DNA of 64,000 nt from Acidimicrobiales bacterium (GTDB taxonomy: Bacteria; Actinomycetota; Acidimicrobiia; Acidimicrobiales; Iamiaceae): NCBI GenBank assembly GCA_025463365.1, contig JAOBWM010000094.1:40861-104860 (forward strand). The letters run 5' to 3'. Position 1 is the stretch's first letter. Each line of letters opens with the position of its first letter. Shown here in pieces: positions 1 to 8,371 of the stretch. The notes beneath the pieces are model-generated. The model did not search any database and was not told the origin of the DNA. It saw nothing but the letters and a program-made list of their open reading frames with translations. The position numbers and the translations under genes are program-made.

Positions 1-168
1 GGCGTAGCCGACCACGAGCAGCCGACGGTGCGACGGCGCACCGCGGTAGGGCGGGGTAACGAGCCACTCGACGTCGGCGGTGGGCTGGCGGGAGTACCCC
101 TCGAGCGCGGCGACCAGCTCGATGATCCGGTTCTCCGTGGCGGTGCGGATGGTGCGCGGGGACGTCAT
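1..168 (-). CDS. Phage protein, start only (runs off left edge)
   Basis: Only the first 56 codons are in the window; the frame is open to base 1. The ATG at 168 overlaps the TGA of the upstream gene (ATGA), the coupling used throughout this phage. The visible part begins MTSPRTIRTATENRIIELVA and shows no recognised domain. Its place just downstream of the capsid genes suggests a head-tail connector or tail-completion protein, but that rests on gene order alone. Confidence 0.6.
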   Translation of the reverse strand, partial: MTSPRTIRTATENRIIELVAALEGYSRQPTADVEWLVTPPYRGAPSHRRLLVVGYA

Positions 169-1088
169 CAGACCCGAGGCCCGTGGAACAGCGACGGCGT
201 CCGGGGGTCGAACTCGATGCTGGCGTGGGCCGGGCCGGGGCCGGCCTCGGCGCTCACCGGCCGCATGCTGTAGCGGGCGTAGACGGCGTCGACATCGGGG
301 ACCCCGGTGCGGTACTTCGAGGCCCGGTCGAGCTTGTAGGCGGCGCCGTTCTGCCCGTCGAGCTGAAGGGCGCGCAGGGGGATGTTCGAGTCGGGGCGCA
401 GTAGGAGGGTGCGCAGCCGGGCGCACATCGCATCGCGCAGGTCAGGAGGGGGGCCTAGGCGGCCGGCCTCCCACACGACCTCGATGTTGCGGCGGCCGGC
501 GGGCCAGCGCGCCTCGCGCCACAGCGTGCCGTCGGGGTAGAGCTCGGCGCCCGTGGTGAGGTCGTCGCCGGTGGCGGTGGCCACCGACACGAGCCGACTG
601 CAGGCGTTGTCGTCGACGTCGAGGAGATCGGTGCCGGACCCGTCGAGGGTGGCCACCCGCAGGCGCGGGGTGAAGGCGACGTCGCAGATCCATTCGGCCT
701 CGGCCTCGACCACGAGCCGGTGGGTGATGATCGTCGCCGACGACTTGCCGGCCAGCAGCGGGTCGCCGCCGCGGGCCTGGGCGACGGTGAAGAGGTGCCC
801 GCCGGCCACCTCGGCGGTCGTGGTGCGGGCCGAGTCGTCGTCGGTGTCGGTCCAGGTGCAGGTCCACCGGGCGAGCTCGGCGGTGAGCGACGCCGCGACG
901 GCGACGCTCCACGTGCCGTCGGTCTCGGTGGCGTCACTGTCGATGACGGTGGCGCCGGTGTGGTCGACCACCTCGAGGTGGACCGGGCCGGTGAGGACGA
1001 CGGGCTCGCCCTCCTGGTCGACCGGTACGAGGTCGAGGGTGCCGGCGAAGCCGCGCACCAGGCGCTGGTCGATCGGGGTGGGCTCCAC
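168..1088 (-). CDS. Phage structural protein, probable head-tail connector region
   Basis: This encodes 306 residues starting at a GTG preceded by an excellent ribosome binding site (GGAGGTGATCA). It lies immediately downstream of the capsid ORF, separated from it by a strong hairpin. The N-terminal half looks beta-rich, with Ig-like alternation of Thr/Val/Asp. The C-terminal half (about 200-306) contains a helical stretch, RDAMCARLRTLLLRPDSNIP, of the kind seen in gp6-like connector proteins. No family is recognised with certainty. Position after the major capsid gene supports a head-completion or adaptor role. Confidence 0.6.
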   Translation of the reverse strand: MEPTPIDQRLVRGFAGTLDLVPVDQEGEPVVLTGPVHLEVVDHTGATVIDSDATETDGTWSVAVAASLTAELARWTCTWTDTDDDSARTTTAEVAGGHLFTVAQARGGDPLLAGKSSATIITHRLVVEAEAEWICDVAFTPRLRVATLDGSGTDLLDVDDNACSRLVSVATATGDDLTTGAELYPDGTLWREARWPAGRRNIEVVWEAGRLGPPPDLRDAMCARLRTLLLRPDSNIPLRALQLDGQNGAAYKLDRASKYRTGVPDVDAVYARYSMRPVSAEAGPGPAHASIEFDPRTPSLFHGPRV

Positions 1089-1119
1089 TGATCACCTCCG
1101 ATCGGGGGACGCGCGAGCG

Positions 1120-1159
1120 GTCGAGCTCACCCCGGGGTGCAGTCCGGGGTGAGCTCGAC
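1120..1159 (-). terminator. Strong hairpin downstream of the capsid ORF
   Basis: A perfect 16-bp inverted repeat (1120-1135 with 1144-1159) flanks an 8-base loop, 14 bases past the stop of the capsid ORF and before the next gene's ribosome binding site. No T-run follows, which is common for actinobacterial terminators. It could partly terminate transcription or protect the 3' end of capsid mRNA, raising capsid expression relative to the genes that follow. Confidence 0.65.
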
Positions 1160-1172
1160 GTCAGGGGTGGGC

Positions 1173-4103
1173 TCAGGCGTTGGTGGCCCGCTGGAACCCG
1201 CGGTACTCCGCCACCGCGCCGGCGTAGATGTGGCGGATCTTGTAGGTGATCTTGTCGTTGGTGAACACGGCCCCGGTCTTGGGGTCGTCCTGGACGAAGA
1301 GCTCCGGATCCTGCTTGCCGTTGAAGAACCCGAGCTCGATCGTCTCGATCGAGTTCGGGTCCGCGGTGACGAACCAGTCGTTGGCGTCGGTCCAGTGCGG
1401 CACCACCCGGGGCAGCATCCCCTGGTTGAAGTTGGGGATGGTGGCGTTGCTGTCGGCGGTCACCGCGACCGCGGACGTGCACAGCTCCCACGCGGTGCGC
1501 TCGAGGTCCGCCGGCACCCACAGGTACTTCGGGGTGACGCCGAGCACGTCGGCGGCCACGCCGTAGGCGGCCTGCTTGACCATCTTGGTGCGGACGGCCG
1601 CGAGGTTGTCGCGGTCGAGCAGGGCCGTCGCCGTGGTGTTGGCGTGCGATGCGTGGAACAACGCCACCGCGTCGTAGATCGTGGGGTTCGACGCCATGAG
1701 GGTGTCGATCACGAACCGGTACAGCGTGAGCGCGGCGGCGCGGGCCAGCGCCTTGGGGATGCGGCGGATGGCCCCCATGTCGTCGTTGGCGATGGCCTCG
1801 ATCGTGAGGTCCTCCGTGCCGCCCTTCTTGGCCAGCGCGTAGGTCGCCTCCTCGTCGGGGGGCGAGGTGAGGGCCGTGTAGGGGTCGCCCTCGGCGACCG
1901 TCGGCAGCGCGCCGTAGCCGCCCATCCGCACGACGTGGTTCGTGCGGAAGTCCATGCGGGGCACGATCGTCGAGACGAGGTCGCGCCAGGCCTGGAAGTC
2001 GTTGCCGGTGTACTCCTTGACCAGGCTCCGGTGGAGAGCGTCGCCGAAGATCTGCCCCCAGGTGCCGGTGTTGATCGACTCCGTCTGGCGCTTCCCCTCG
2101 ATCCGGGCGCCCATAGCGCTCTCGCGCAGGATCTCGAAGGCCAGCTCGGGGCTGAGGGCGTCCATCGTGGCGAGGCCGGCGATGTCGGCGTAGGCCAGCT
2201 TGATCGACGGGTAGCCCTCGCTGTAGTTGCCCTCGAGGGTGCGGTCCAGGCGCTCGACCTTCTTGTCGATCGCCTCCTTGGTGACCTGGATGTGGGGCAC
2301 GCCCGGCCGCATGCCGGCCGCCTCGAAGCGCTCCCCCACCCGCTTGGTGGTCTCGATGACCCGGGTGAGGTCGGCCTCGGTGAAGCGGTCGCCGAGCTCG
2401 GCGGTGATGGACTCGGTGAGCCCCTCACCGATCCCGGAGTCGGCGACAGCCGAACGGATGAGCATGCGACCCGACGGCGCCGCCGGGTCGTAGGTGGCGA
2501 CCGACTCGGACGTCGTGGTGGTGGCCCCGCCAGGGGCGGGCGTGGAGGTGGAGGTGGCCGCCGCGGTGGCATCCCCGAGGAGCGACTGGAAGGCCGCCTT
2601 GTCCTCGTCGGACGCACCCGCAAGCAGCTCGGCCAGGGTGGTCATGTTGATCTCCTCGGGGAGTTCGGTGTCGCAGATACCGCCTGCAACGGTGCGGGTG
2701 ACGCGTCCCCCAGCGGAGGGGTCGGCGACGACATCGACGGAGAACACCATCCGGATGGCGGTGGACTCCTTGATCTTGCGGCCGCCCTCGACCGACTCCT
2801 TGGTGGAGTGGGCGATGTCGTGGGACAGTCCAACGAGCGGCTGGAGGCCGGCGGCCTCGGCCTCGAGCGAGGCGTCGAACGCCTCGGCGGTGTGGACGGC
2901 CGACGGCAGCAGATGGAGATCCGCCTCGAGGCCGGTGGCCGTGGCCTCGACGTTGCGGTACCCGCCGACGAGGCCGGAGATCGTCGAGGAGGCGAGCTCG
3001 GCGGTGGTGCGGTGCCGGTCGAAGGCCTTGGCGCCCTCGTAGAGCGGGGCGGCCGCCGCGACGACGGCCTCGGTGTAGCGGACGCCGTTCTTCGAGACGC
3101 CGTACTCGAGGATCTGGACCCGGAACACCCGGCCGCCGGTCTCGTCGACGCCCTTGGCCTCGAGCACCCGGCCGACCACGTACTGGTGGGCCTCGGTCGC
3201 GGCGGTGGTGCGAGCCACCGCGGTGGTCGCTGGCGCCGGGGTGGGGGCCGCCACGGTGGAGGAGGTCTTGACCACGGGCTCGAAGGTCCGGTGCTCCTCG
3301 ACCTCGATGGGCGCGTCGGTGAAGGTGATGGTGCCGTCGTCTGCCATCGAGTAGCCGACCTTGAAGTAGCCCATCTGCGAGTCGCCCTCGACGGTGTAGA
3401 TCACCTCGGTCTCGGTGAAGTCGCGGGGGTACACCCACCGCGTGGTCGAGTTGCCGAACTGCTCGCGCAACGCCTTCTCGAGGAGCTCTCGAACGTCGCC
3501 GTAGGTGCGGTCGCCGGGGAACGCCTCGCTGGCGCGACCGGCGGCCATCTCGAACTGGAGAATCTTCTTCTTGGTCACGGGGTCTCCTCCGAAGGGGAAC
3601 GTGGTGCGGTCGCCGGCCCAGGCCAGGGTGAGCTCGTCGAACGAGAGCTCGACGGGGGTGGGGTCGATCGTCGGGCTGTCGTCGCCGGCGGGCACGTAGG
3701 CGACGGTGATGTGCGGGGTGAAGCCGTGTGAGTTGTCGACGGCGACGCCGATGGCCTCCAGGCCGTCGACGATGCGGCGGCGGAGCTCGTCGAGGCCGAC
3801 GACGTCGGGCACGAGCCAGACAGCGTCGAGGCCGTCCTTGTGGCTGCCGGTGAAGCGGCCGGATCCGCCGGTGGTGCCGGTGAGGGGCGGGGTGTCGGCG
3901 GCGACGGCCTTCGCTACGGCGGCCACCTGCTCGGCGGTGATGTCGAGCTGGGCGGTGTCGGGGCCAAGGAAGGCGAGGGCGACGTGGAGGTCGGCGGCGG
4001 GTTCGCCGTCGGGGATGGCGATGGCGGCCGAGGGAGCGGCTCCCACGAACAGGGCGAGCATGGCCCCGTCGTGGGTTGCCGCCTCCCTCGACCGATCGCG
4101 CAT
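1173..4103 (-). CDS. 2H phosphoesterase-like / prohead protease / major capsid protein in one ORF
   Basis: One uninterrupted frame of 976 codons holds three units. Residues about 1-175 resemble 2H phosphoesterases (2'-5' RNA ligase-like): second motif HIT at 131-133, first motif degenerate (HVA at 40-42). Residues about 176-486 contain a region like Mu-type prohead proteases (VVGRVLEAKGVDETGG, GLSHD at 425-429) after a Pro/Ala/Thr linker. Residues 487-976 look like a major capsid protein (ALFHASHAN, MGGYGALP). Two internal starts have strong ribosome binding sites: GTG at 3578 (residue 176) and ATG at 2645 (residue 487). Three proteins may therefore be made from one frame, or a polyprotein cleaved by its own protease. 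The first start (ATG 4103) overlaps the stop of the upstream gene. Confidence 0.85.
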   Translation of the reverse strand: MRDRSREAATHDGAMLALFVGAAPSAAIAIPDGEPAADLHVALAFLGPDTAQLDITAEQVAAVAKAVAADTPPLTGTTGGSGRFTGSHKDGLDAVWLVPDVVGLDELRRRIVDGLEAIGVAVDNSHGFTPHITVAYVPAGDDSPTIDPTPVELSFDELTLAWAGDRTTFPFGGDPVTKKKILQFEMAAGRASEAFPGDRTYGDVRELLEKALREQFGNSTTRWVYPRDFTETEVIYTVEGDSQMGYFKVGYSMADDGTITFTDAPIEVEEHRTFEPVVKTSSTVAAPTPAPATTAVARTTAATEAHQYVVGRVLEAKGVDETGGRVFRVQILEYGVSKNGVRYTEAVVAAAAPLYEGAKAFDRHRTTAELASSTISGLVGGYRNVEATATGLEADLHLLPSAVHTAEAFDASLEAEAAGLQPLVGLSHDIAHSTKESVEGGRKIKESTAIRMVFSVDVVADPSAGGRVTRTVAGGICDTELPEEINMTTLAELLAGASDEDKAAFQSLLGDATAAATSTSTPAPGGATTTTSESVATYDPAAPSGRMLIRSAVADSGIGEGLTESITAELGDRFTEADLTRVIETTKRVGERFEAAGMRPGVPHIQVTKEAIDKKVERLDRTLEGNYSEGYPSIKLAYADIAGLATMDALSPELAFEILRESAMGARIEGKRQTESINTGTWGQIFGDALHRSLVKEYTGNDFQAWRDLVSTIVPRMDFRTNHVVRMGGYGALPTVAEGDPYTALTSPPDEEATYALAKKGGTEDLTIEAIANDDMGAIRRIPKALARAAALTLYRFVIDTLMASNPTIYDAVALFHASHANTTATALLDRDNLAAVRTKMVKQAAYGVAADVLGVTPKYLWVPADLERTAWELCTSAVAVTADSNATIPNFNQGMLPRVVPHWTDANDWFVTADPNSIETIELGFFNGKQDPELFVQDDPKTGAVFTNDKITYKIRHIYAGAVAEYRGFQRATNA
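2643..2657 (-). promoter_or_regulatory. Internal ribosome binding site and start for the major capsid protein
   Basis: GAGGAG at 2652-2657 lies six bases before an in-frame ATG (2643-2645), inside the long capsid ORF. Translation here would give a 490-residue protein beginning MTTLAELLAGASDEDKAAF, which looks like the natural N-terminus of a capsid protein. The codons forming the site encode Glu-Glu in the longer product. Confidence 0.7.
3576..3590 (-). promoter_or_regulatory. Internal ribosome binding site and GTG start for the protease unit
   Basis: GGAGGAG at 3584-3590 is followed after five bases by an in-frame GTG (3576-3578). The predicted product begins VTKKKILQFE and contains the protease region. 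Together with the site at 2643-2657 it marks three translation units sharing one stop-free frame. Confidence 0.65.
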
Positions 4104-4843
4104 CAGACGGCCGGGTCGGCCGGGTCGGCGGGGGTGTCGCTGGCGGGGGTGGCGGCGACCTGCTCGAGGTGCTCGACGAGCGGAGCGCGGGGCTTGTCGG
4201 CGGCGCGCTCCGCGGCGAGGGCGGCCTTGGCCCGGCCACGGTCGTCGCCGACCCAGGCGAGGACCTGGCGGGGCGTACCGGCGGGAACCTCGGCGATCAC
4301 AGCGGTGCCGACGGGGCCGTCACCGGCGATGGGCTCGACGGCCTGGGGTGCACCGGCGGGCCCGCCGGCGGCCGGGTCGTGGAACCCGGGGTCGAGGTCG
4401 TCGGTGTTGACGCTCGGGTCGGGCCGGGTGTCGGCCTCGCCAGCGGCCACCTTGTCGGGGTGGGCGGCGGTGGCGGCCGAGGGCCCGGCGGCCGGGTCGT
4501 CGCCGTTGGCGGGGATGATGCGGCCGTCGGCGTCGGGCTCGCCGACCGCGCCGGACGCAGGTGGCGGGTTCTTGGGGGCGGCCTGGCGGGAGCGGCGTCG
4601 CTTGGGCGGCTCGGCTCCTTCAGGCGGCGCGGCGTACACCGGGAACAGCCCGGAGTACTTCTCGGTGGGTGCCTCGAGGAACATGAGGCCGTGCTTGCCC
4701 TCGGCATCGGGATGGGCCTCGTCGACGTCGATCATCTTCACGCCGTCGCGGGTGACGATCACGTCGCCGGCCGGGCTGTCGAGGACGTCGGCGACCTCGT
4801 CGGGCTTCATGCCGAGCAGCTCGGCGGCTTCGGTGCGGTTCAT
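4103..4843 (-). CDS. Phage protein with Pro/Ala/Asp-rich tail, between portal and capsid genes
   Basis: It encodes 246 residues from ATG 4843, with AAAGGA nine bases upstream; an ATG at 4867 overlapping the portal stop is possible but has no ribosome binding site. The N-terminus (MNRTEAAELLGM) resembles a small HTH-like or three-helix segment, about residues 1-25. A basic stretch (PKRRRSRQ) near residue 80 is followed by a long, low-complexity acidic Pro/Ala/Gly region. The disordered composition and the position between portal and protease/capsid genes would suit a scaffold or head-assembly factor, but no family is recognised. Confidence 0.55.
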   Translation of the reverse strand: MNRTEAAELLGMKPDEVADVLDSPAGDVIVTRDGVKMIDVDEAHPDAEGKHGLMFLEAPTEKYSGLFPVYAAPPEGAEPPKRRRSRQAAPKNPPPASGAVGEPDADGRIIPANGDDPAAGPSAATAAHPDKVAAGEADTRPDPSVNTDDLDPGFHDPAAGGPAGAPQAVEPIAGDGPVGTAVIAEVPAGTPRQVLAWVGDDRGRAKAALAAERAADKPRAPLVEHLEQVAATPASDTPADPADPAV

Positions 4844-4863
4844 GTTGGGGTCCTTTCGGAGGT

Positions 4864-6258
4864 TCATGGGGTGGGGGGCTGGTTGCGGGCGACCTCGCCG
4901 GCGACGTCGTCGACGCGCGAGCCGTCCGCCTGGTCGAGTTGCGGCTCGTAGGGGATGCCGGCGTAGTCCTCCCACGCCTTCTTGGAGGCGACGCGGGCTG
5001 CCTCGGGGGTCATGAGGTTGGCGGCGACTAGGCCGGTGAGGCCCTGGGCGAGGTTGGCCAGGACCTCGGCGGTGACCTGGGCGTCGGCGGCAGCGATCTC
5101 GGGACCCGTAATGGACACCGTCTCGGCCGGGTCGAGCTTCTCTTGGGAGCCGGGCACGTCAACGAGCTCGGGGAGAGTGCGTGCCTCTACTGCCTTGTCG
5201 ACGACGAAGCGGAGCAGCTCCTGCTGGTAGGCCAGCCACACGTTCTGCACGCCGCCGACGCGTCGGCGGACGGGCTCGGCCATGGTGAGGGAGGTGGCGC
5301 GGTTGGCGTCCTCGGCGTCGGCCAGCCAGGTCTTGGCCAGGCCGGCGCCGCCGGCGATGTTGGTGAGGATCGTCTTGCCGGTGTTGGTGTCCTCGAACGA
5401 CCCGACGTCGGCGGTCTTGGTCGCCCACGTGACGGAGTTGTTGTGGACCTCGACGCTCCCAGACTTGGGGGCGTGGCGGCCGCCTCGGGCGGCCACGAAG
5501 GCGTCGACGGCGGTCTGGTCGCCGTCGACGGTGACGTCGAACACGAGGTGCCGGGCGAGGGCGGTGCGGTCGATGAGGTTCCAGATCACTTGGTCGTACG
5601 CGTCGAGCCAGTCGAGGATCGGCGCGAGGAACGGGTAGCCACGGGTGTCGGTGAGCAGCGCCTGCCATGACGCCCAGAACTCGATGTCGCCGGTGCGACG
5701 GCCGGTCATGTCGTCGACGTCGATGATGGCCAGGCCCTCGGCGTTGTCGGCGCCGGCGAGGTGGATCCGGTCGAGCCACAGTGGATTCCCGCCGACCAGG
5801 CTCACCCCCGCGATGCGCTCGGGGGCGATGATCGACAAGCGGACCCGGCCCGACATCGGCCCGACCATCGGCTCGAGGACCGTCTCGCCCATGAGCATGT
5901 GATCACGCAGCCAGATGTCACCGCCGACGTCCCGGTTGCGTCGATCGGTCCGGAACTTGTCGACGACGGCGTGGACATCGGGGACGGTGCACTGCACGGT
6001 CAGGCCGGAGTCGCCGACGCAGAACGAGGTGTAGGTGTCGATGATCGCCTTGACCATCGGGTTGGCGCGGTAGCCGGCGACCGAGAACGTCCGGGCCCGC
6101 TCGAGGGTCCAGTCGGGGACGGCGCGAGGCCCTGCACCGATGGCGCCTCGGAAGCCCTTGGTGTCGTCGGCGAGATCGCCCCACTGCCCGGCACCGGTCG
6201 CCGCCACCTGGGTGGCGCTCGCCTCGGTTGCTCGGACGGGGAAGAGGAAGTTCCTCAT
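4864..6258 (-). CDS. Phage portal protein
   Basis: This is a 464-residue protein of the usual portal length. Portal proteins form the dodecameric ring at one head vertex through which DNA is packaged and ejected. Supporting features are the helical N-terminus with VKAIIDTYTSFCVGD, a WLRDHMLMGETVLEP segment, the DWLDAYDQVIWN region and a Glu/Ala-rich C-terminal region. It sits between TerL and the protease/capsid genes, the canonical order. Its ATG overlaps the stop of the small membrane gene upstream (ATGA). The Gln/Pro-rich C-terminus has no obvious extra domain. Confidence 0.85.
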   Translation of the reverse strand: MRNFLFPVRATEASATQVAATGAGQWGDLADDTKGFRGAIGAGPRAVPDWTLERARTFSVAGYRANPMVKAIIDTYTSFCVGDSGLTVQCTVPDVHAVVDKFRTDRRNRDVGGDIWLRDHMLMGETVLEPMVGPMSGRVRLSIIAPERIAGVSLVGGNPLWLDRIHLAGADNAEGLAIIDVDDMTGRRTGDIEFWASWQALLTDTRGYPFLAPILDWLDAYDQVIWNLIDRTALARHLVFDVTVDGDQTAVDAFVAARGGRHAPKSGSVEVHNNSVTWATKTADVGSFEDTNTGKTILTNIAGGAGLAKTWLADAEDANRATSLTMAEPVRRRVGGVQNVWLAYQQELLRFVVDKAVEARTLPELVDVPGSQEKLDPAETVSITGPEIAAADAQVTAEVLANLAQGLTGLVAANLMTPEAARVASKKAWEDYAGIPYEPQLDQADGSRVDDVAGEVARNQPPTP

Positions 6259-6455
6259 GGGCCCGCCTCAGGGGCCGGCGGCTTGGCGGGGACGGGCTGG
6301 GTGTGCAGGACCCAGGCCACCCACACGAGGGTCAGGCCGAACAGGAGCAGCGCGACGAGGATCCCGACGGTGGCGCCAAGTGCCTCGGCGAAGAGGCCAG
6401 CGACGGCGCCGATGAGGAGGAGGACGCCGAGGGCGCCGAGGATCTGCTCGGTCAC
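6255..6455 (-). CDS. Small phage membrane protein (66 residues)
   Basis: The protein has two hydrophobic segments (about residues 5-23 and 28-48) and a Pro-rich tail, so it is probably a two-helix inner-membrane protein. It is translationally coupled to TerL upstream and portal downstream by 4-bp overlaps. No family is recognised. A membrane protein between TerL and portal is unusual; holin-like function is possible by size and topology but unsupported by position. Confidence 0.6.
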   Translation of the reverse strand: MTEQILGALGVLLLIGAVAGLFAEALGATVGILVALLLFGLTLVWVAWVLHTQPVPAKPPAPEAGP

Positions 6456-8371
6456 AGGTTCAACCTCTCGGTCGGTCGGAACGGGTCGTTGCCGTCTTCG
6501 TCGACGTCAGCGGCCGCCGTGGCCGGCGCGGGCGGGGAGACGTTCGAGTACTCGAACTCGACCTTGAGGGCCGTGGCCAGCGCCGCCATGCCGTCGACTC
6601 GAGCTGCTGCCTTGGTCCGGTCGCTCGGCTTCACGAGCATGATGCGCTCGGCATCGTCGCGACGAACCTCTGCGGACTCCGCGCAGTAGCGGGCGACCGG
6701 ATGATTGCCATGGCCGAGCAAGATGGGCTCGCCCTTGGCGATGGCGTCGCGGTCGTGCTTCACCATCCGGTAGATCTCGGTGAGCGCCTCGGACAGTCCG
6801 TAGCCCTGGCGAACGTTCTTGATGTCGAGCCCGATGCGCTGGGCGTACTGGGCGGTCGCGGTCGCCTGGTACGGGTCGTAGCCGAGACCGAGGATCCGGA
6901 ACTTGCGAGCGTCGGCGGCGATCTGGGGGTGGATGGCGAGACCGGTGCCGGACCAGCCGAGCCCCTCGGGGTCGCCCTCATAGTCGATCCAGTCGCCCTC
7001 GGTGGCGACCAGGTGCCCGCCGGCAACCCAGCGGGTGGCGGCGTTCCCGGTGTGGCGGTCGAGGATCCGCAGCTGCTTCTCGGGGGTCCAGAACCGCCAC
7101 AGCACCGCTGGCGGCAGGTCGCCCTCGGCCGGGAACCGCAGGACCCATGCCGCCAGGTCGGTGGTGGATGCCAAGTCGAGGCCGCCGAAGCAGCTGCGAC
7201 CGTAGAGGTCCTTCTCGGCGAAAGTGGGCCCGGCGCTGGCGGCCCAGATCCCGGCCGCCATCCAGCGGGTGACCGGCGAGCGCCGCACGTTGAGCTGCAG
7301 CTGCTTGAAGGCCTCGAGCTTGACCGGATCGTCGACGGCCTCGGCGGCGAGCTTGCGCATGGCGTTCAGCGACTTGAACTGGCCGAGCGCCGGGTTGGCC
7401 AGATGCCAGATCGCCTCGTCGAAGGGGTCGGCGTCGGCGAGCTCCTTGGGAGTCTTGCGGACCCAGGCGAAGATGTGCGGCGCCCGGCTCGGGTCCTCGC
7501 TGATGCGCTCGGCCTCGTCGATCAGCTGGGCGCCGAAGGACTCGGGGATGTTGGTCTCGGTGGTGATGGCGAGGAAGAGCGCCTGAACGCGAGTGCCGTC
7601 CGCGGTTCGCAGGGCGTTCCACAGGTCGCCGTTGGGCTGGGAGAGGACCTCGTCGAGCACGAAGCCGTGCGGGTTGTGGCCGAGCTCGGCGAGCGCGTCC
7701 GCCGGGATCACCTCGTAGAACGATGCCGACTTCGCGTCGTAGAGGCGACGGGCCGCCTTGTTCTCCTCGAGGCGCTTCGACAGGAGCGGCGAGAGCTCCA
7801 CCATCCGCTTGGTCGGTTGGTAGACCTTCCCGGCCTGGCGGGTGTTCTTGGCGGCGCCGTAGACCTCGGCCGATTCCTCCTGGTCGCCGACGAGCAGGAA
7901 CAGCACGATGGCGGCGGCCAACGCGCTCTTCCCGTTCTTGCGGGCCATGACGATGTAGGCGACCCGGTACCGCCGGACGTAACGGCCCCACTCGTGCGAC
8001 CACTCGACCTCCCCGAAGAGGGGCCGGGCGATCTCCATCTCCTGCCAGTCGACGAGATCGAAGCGCCGGCGGGCGAACGGGCCCGCCGTGTGTCGCAGGA
8101 TCTCCGAGCAGAAGTTGACGAAGCGATCGGCGCGCGGCTCGCAGTAGTGGGTGCCGCGCTTGCGACACCGCTTCCCGTCGAGCTCGTAGCCGCACACCGG
8201 GCCGGTGCGATGCTCGGGCCCCCGGGGCCGCCAACGGCGGGCCGGGTTGCACACCGCCGCCCTCGTGGTGCCCCGACGCCGGGGTGGCTTCTTGCCGGTG
8301 GCCTTCCTGCCCGCCGGCTTGGTCTTGGTAGTGGCGCTACGAGAGGAGGCGCTCGGGGTCCTTGCCGTCAC
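6452..8371 (-). CDS. terL: Terminase large subunit
   Basis: The 639-residue packaging motor has an ATPase Walker A motif (ARKNGKS, about 143-149) and a Walker B/catalytic Glu (FVLDE, 237-241), followed by the nuclease half with acidic residues (GGLDLASTTDL, GLGYDP). It cuts concatemeric DNA and pumps it through the portal. GTG at 8371, with GGAGG five bases upstream, is preferred over the GTG at 8383. A basic N-terminal extension contains Cys residues near 60, 69 and 77, a possible small zinc-binding element. The gene overlaps terS by 35 bp. Confidence 0.93.
   Translation of the reverse strand: MTARTPSASSRSATTKTKPAGRKATGKKPPRRRGTTRAAVCNPARRWRPRGPEHRTGPVCGYELDGKRCRKRGTHYCEPRADRFVNFCSEILRHTAGPFARRRFDLVDWQEMEIARPLFGEVEWSHEWGRYVRRYRVAYIVMARKNGKSALAAAIVLFLLVGDQEESAEVYGAAKNTRQAGKVYQPTKRMVELSPLLSKRLEENKAARRLYDAKSASFYEVIPADALAELGHNPHGFVLDEVLSQPNGDLWNALRTADGTRVQALFLAITTETNIPESFGAQLIDEAERISEDPSRAPHIFAWVRKTPKELADADPFDEAIWHLANPALGQFKSLNAMRKLAAEAVDDPVKLEAFKQLQLNVRRSPVTRWMAAGIWAASAGPTFAEKDLYGRSCFGGLDLASTTDLAAWVLRFPAEGDLPPAVLWRFWTPEKQLRILDRHTGNAATRWVAGGHLVATEGDWIDYEGDPEGLGWSGTGLAIHPQIAADARKFRILGLGYDPYQATATAQYAQRIGLDIKNVRQGYGLSEALTEIYRMVKHDRDAIAKGEPILLGHGNHPVARYCAESAEVRRDDAERIMLVKPSDRTKAAARVDGMAALATALKVEFEYSNVSPPAPATAAADVDEDGNDPFRPTERLNL

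Noticed and set aside
1137..3731. 864-codon open frame on the plus strand
   Set aside because: It lies antisense to the capsid ORF, lacks a start region with a ribosome binding site, and its Gly/Arg/Val-rich translation is typical of a mirror frame in GC-rich coding DNA.
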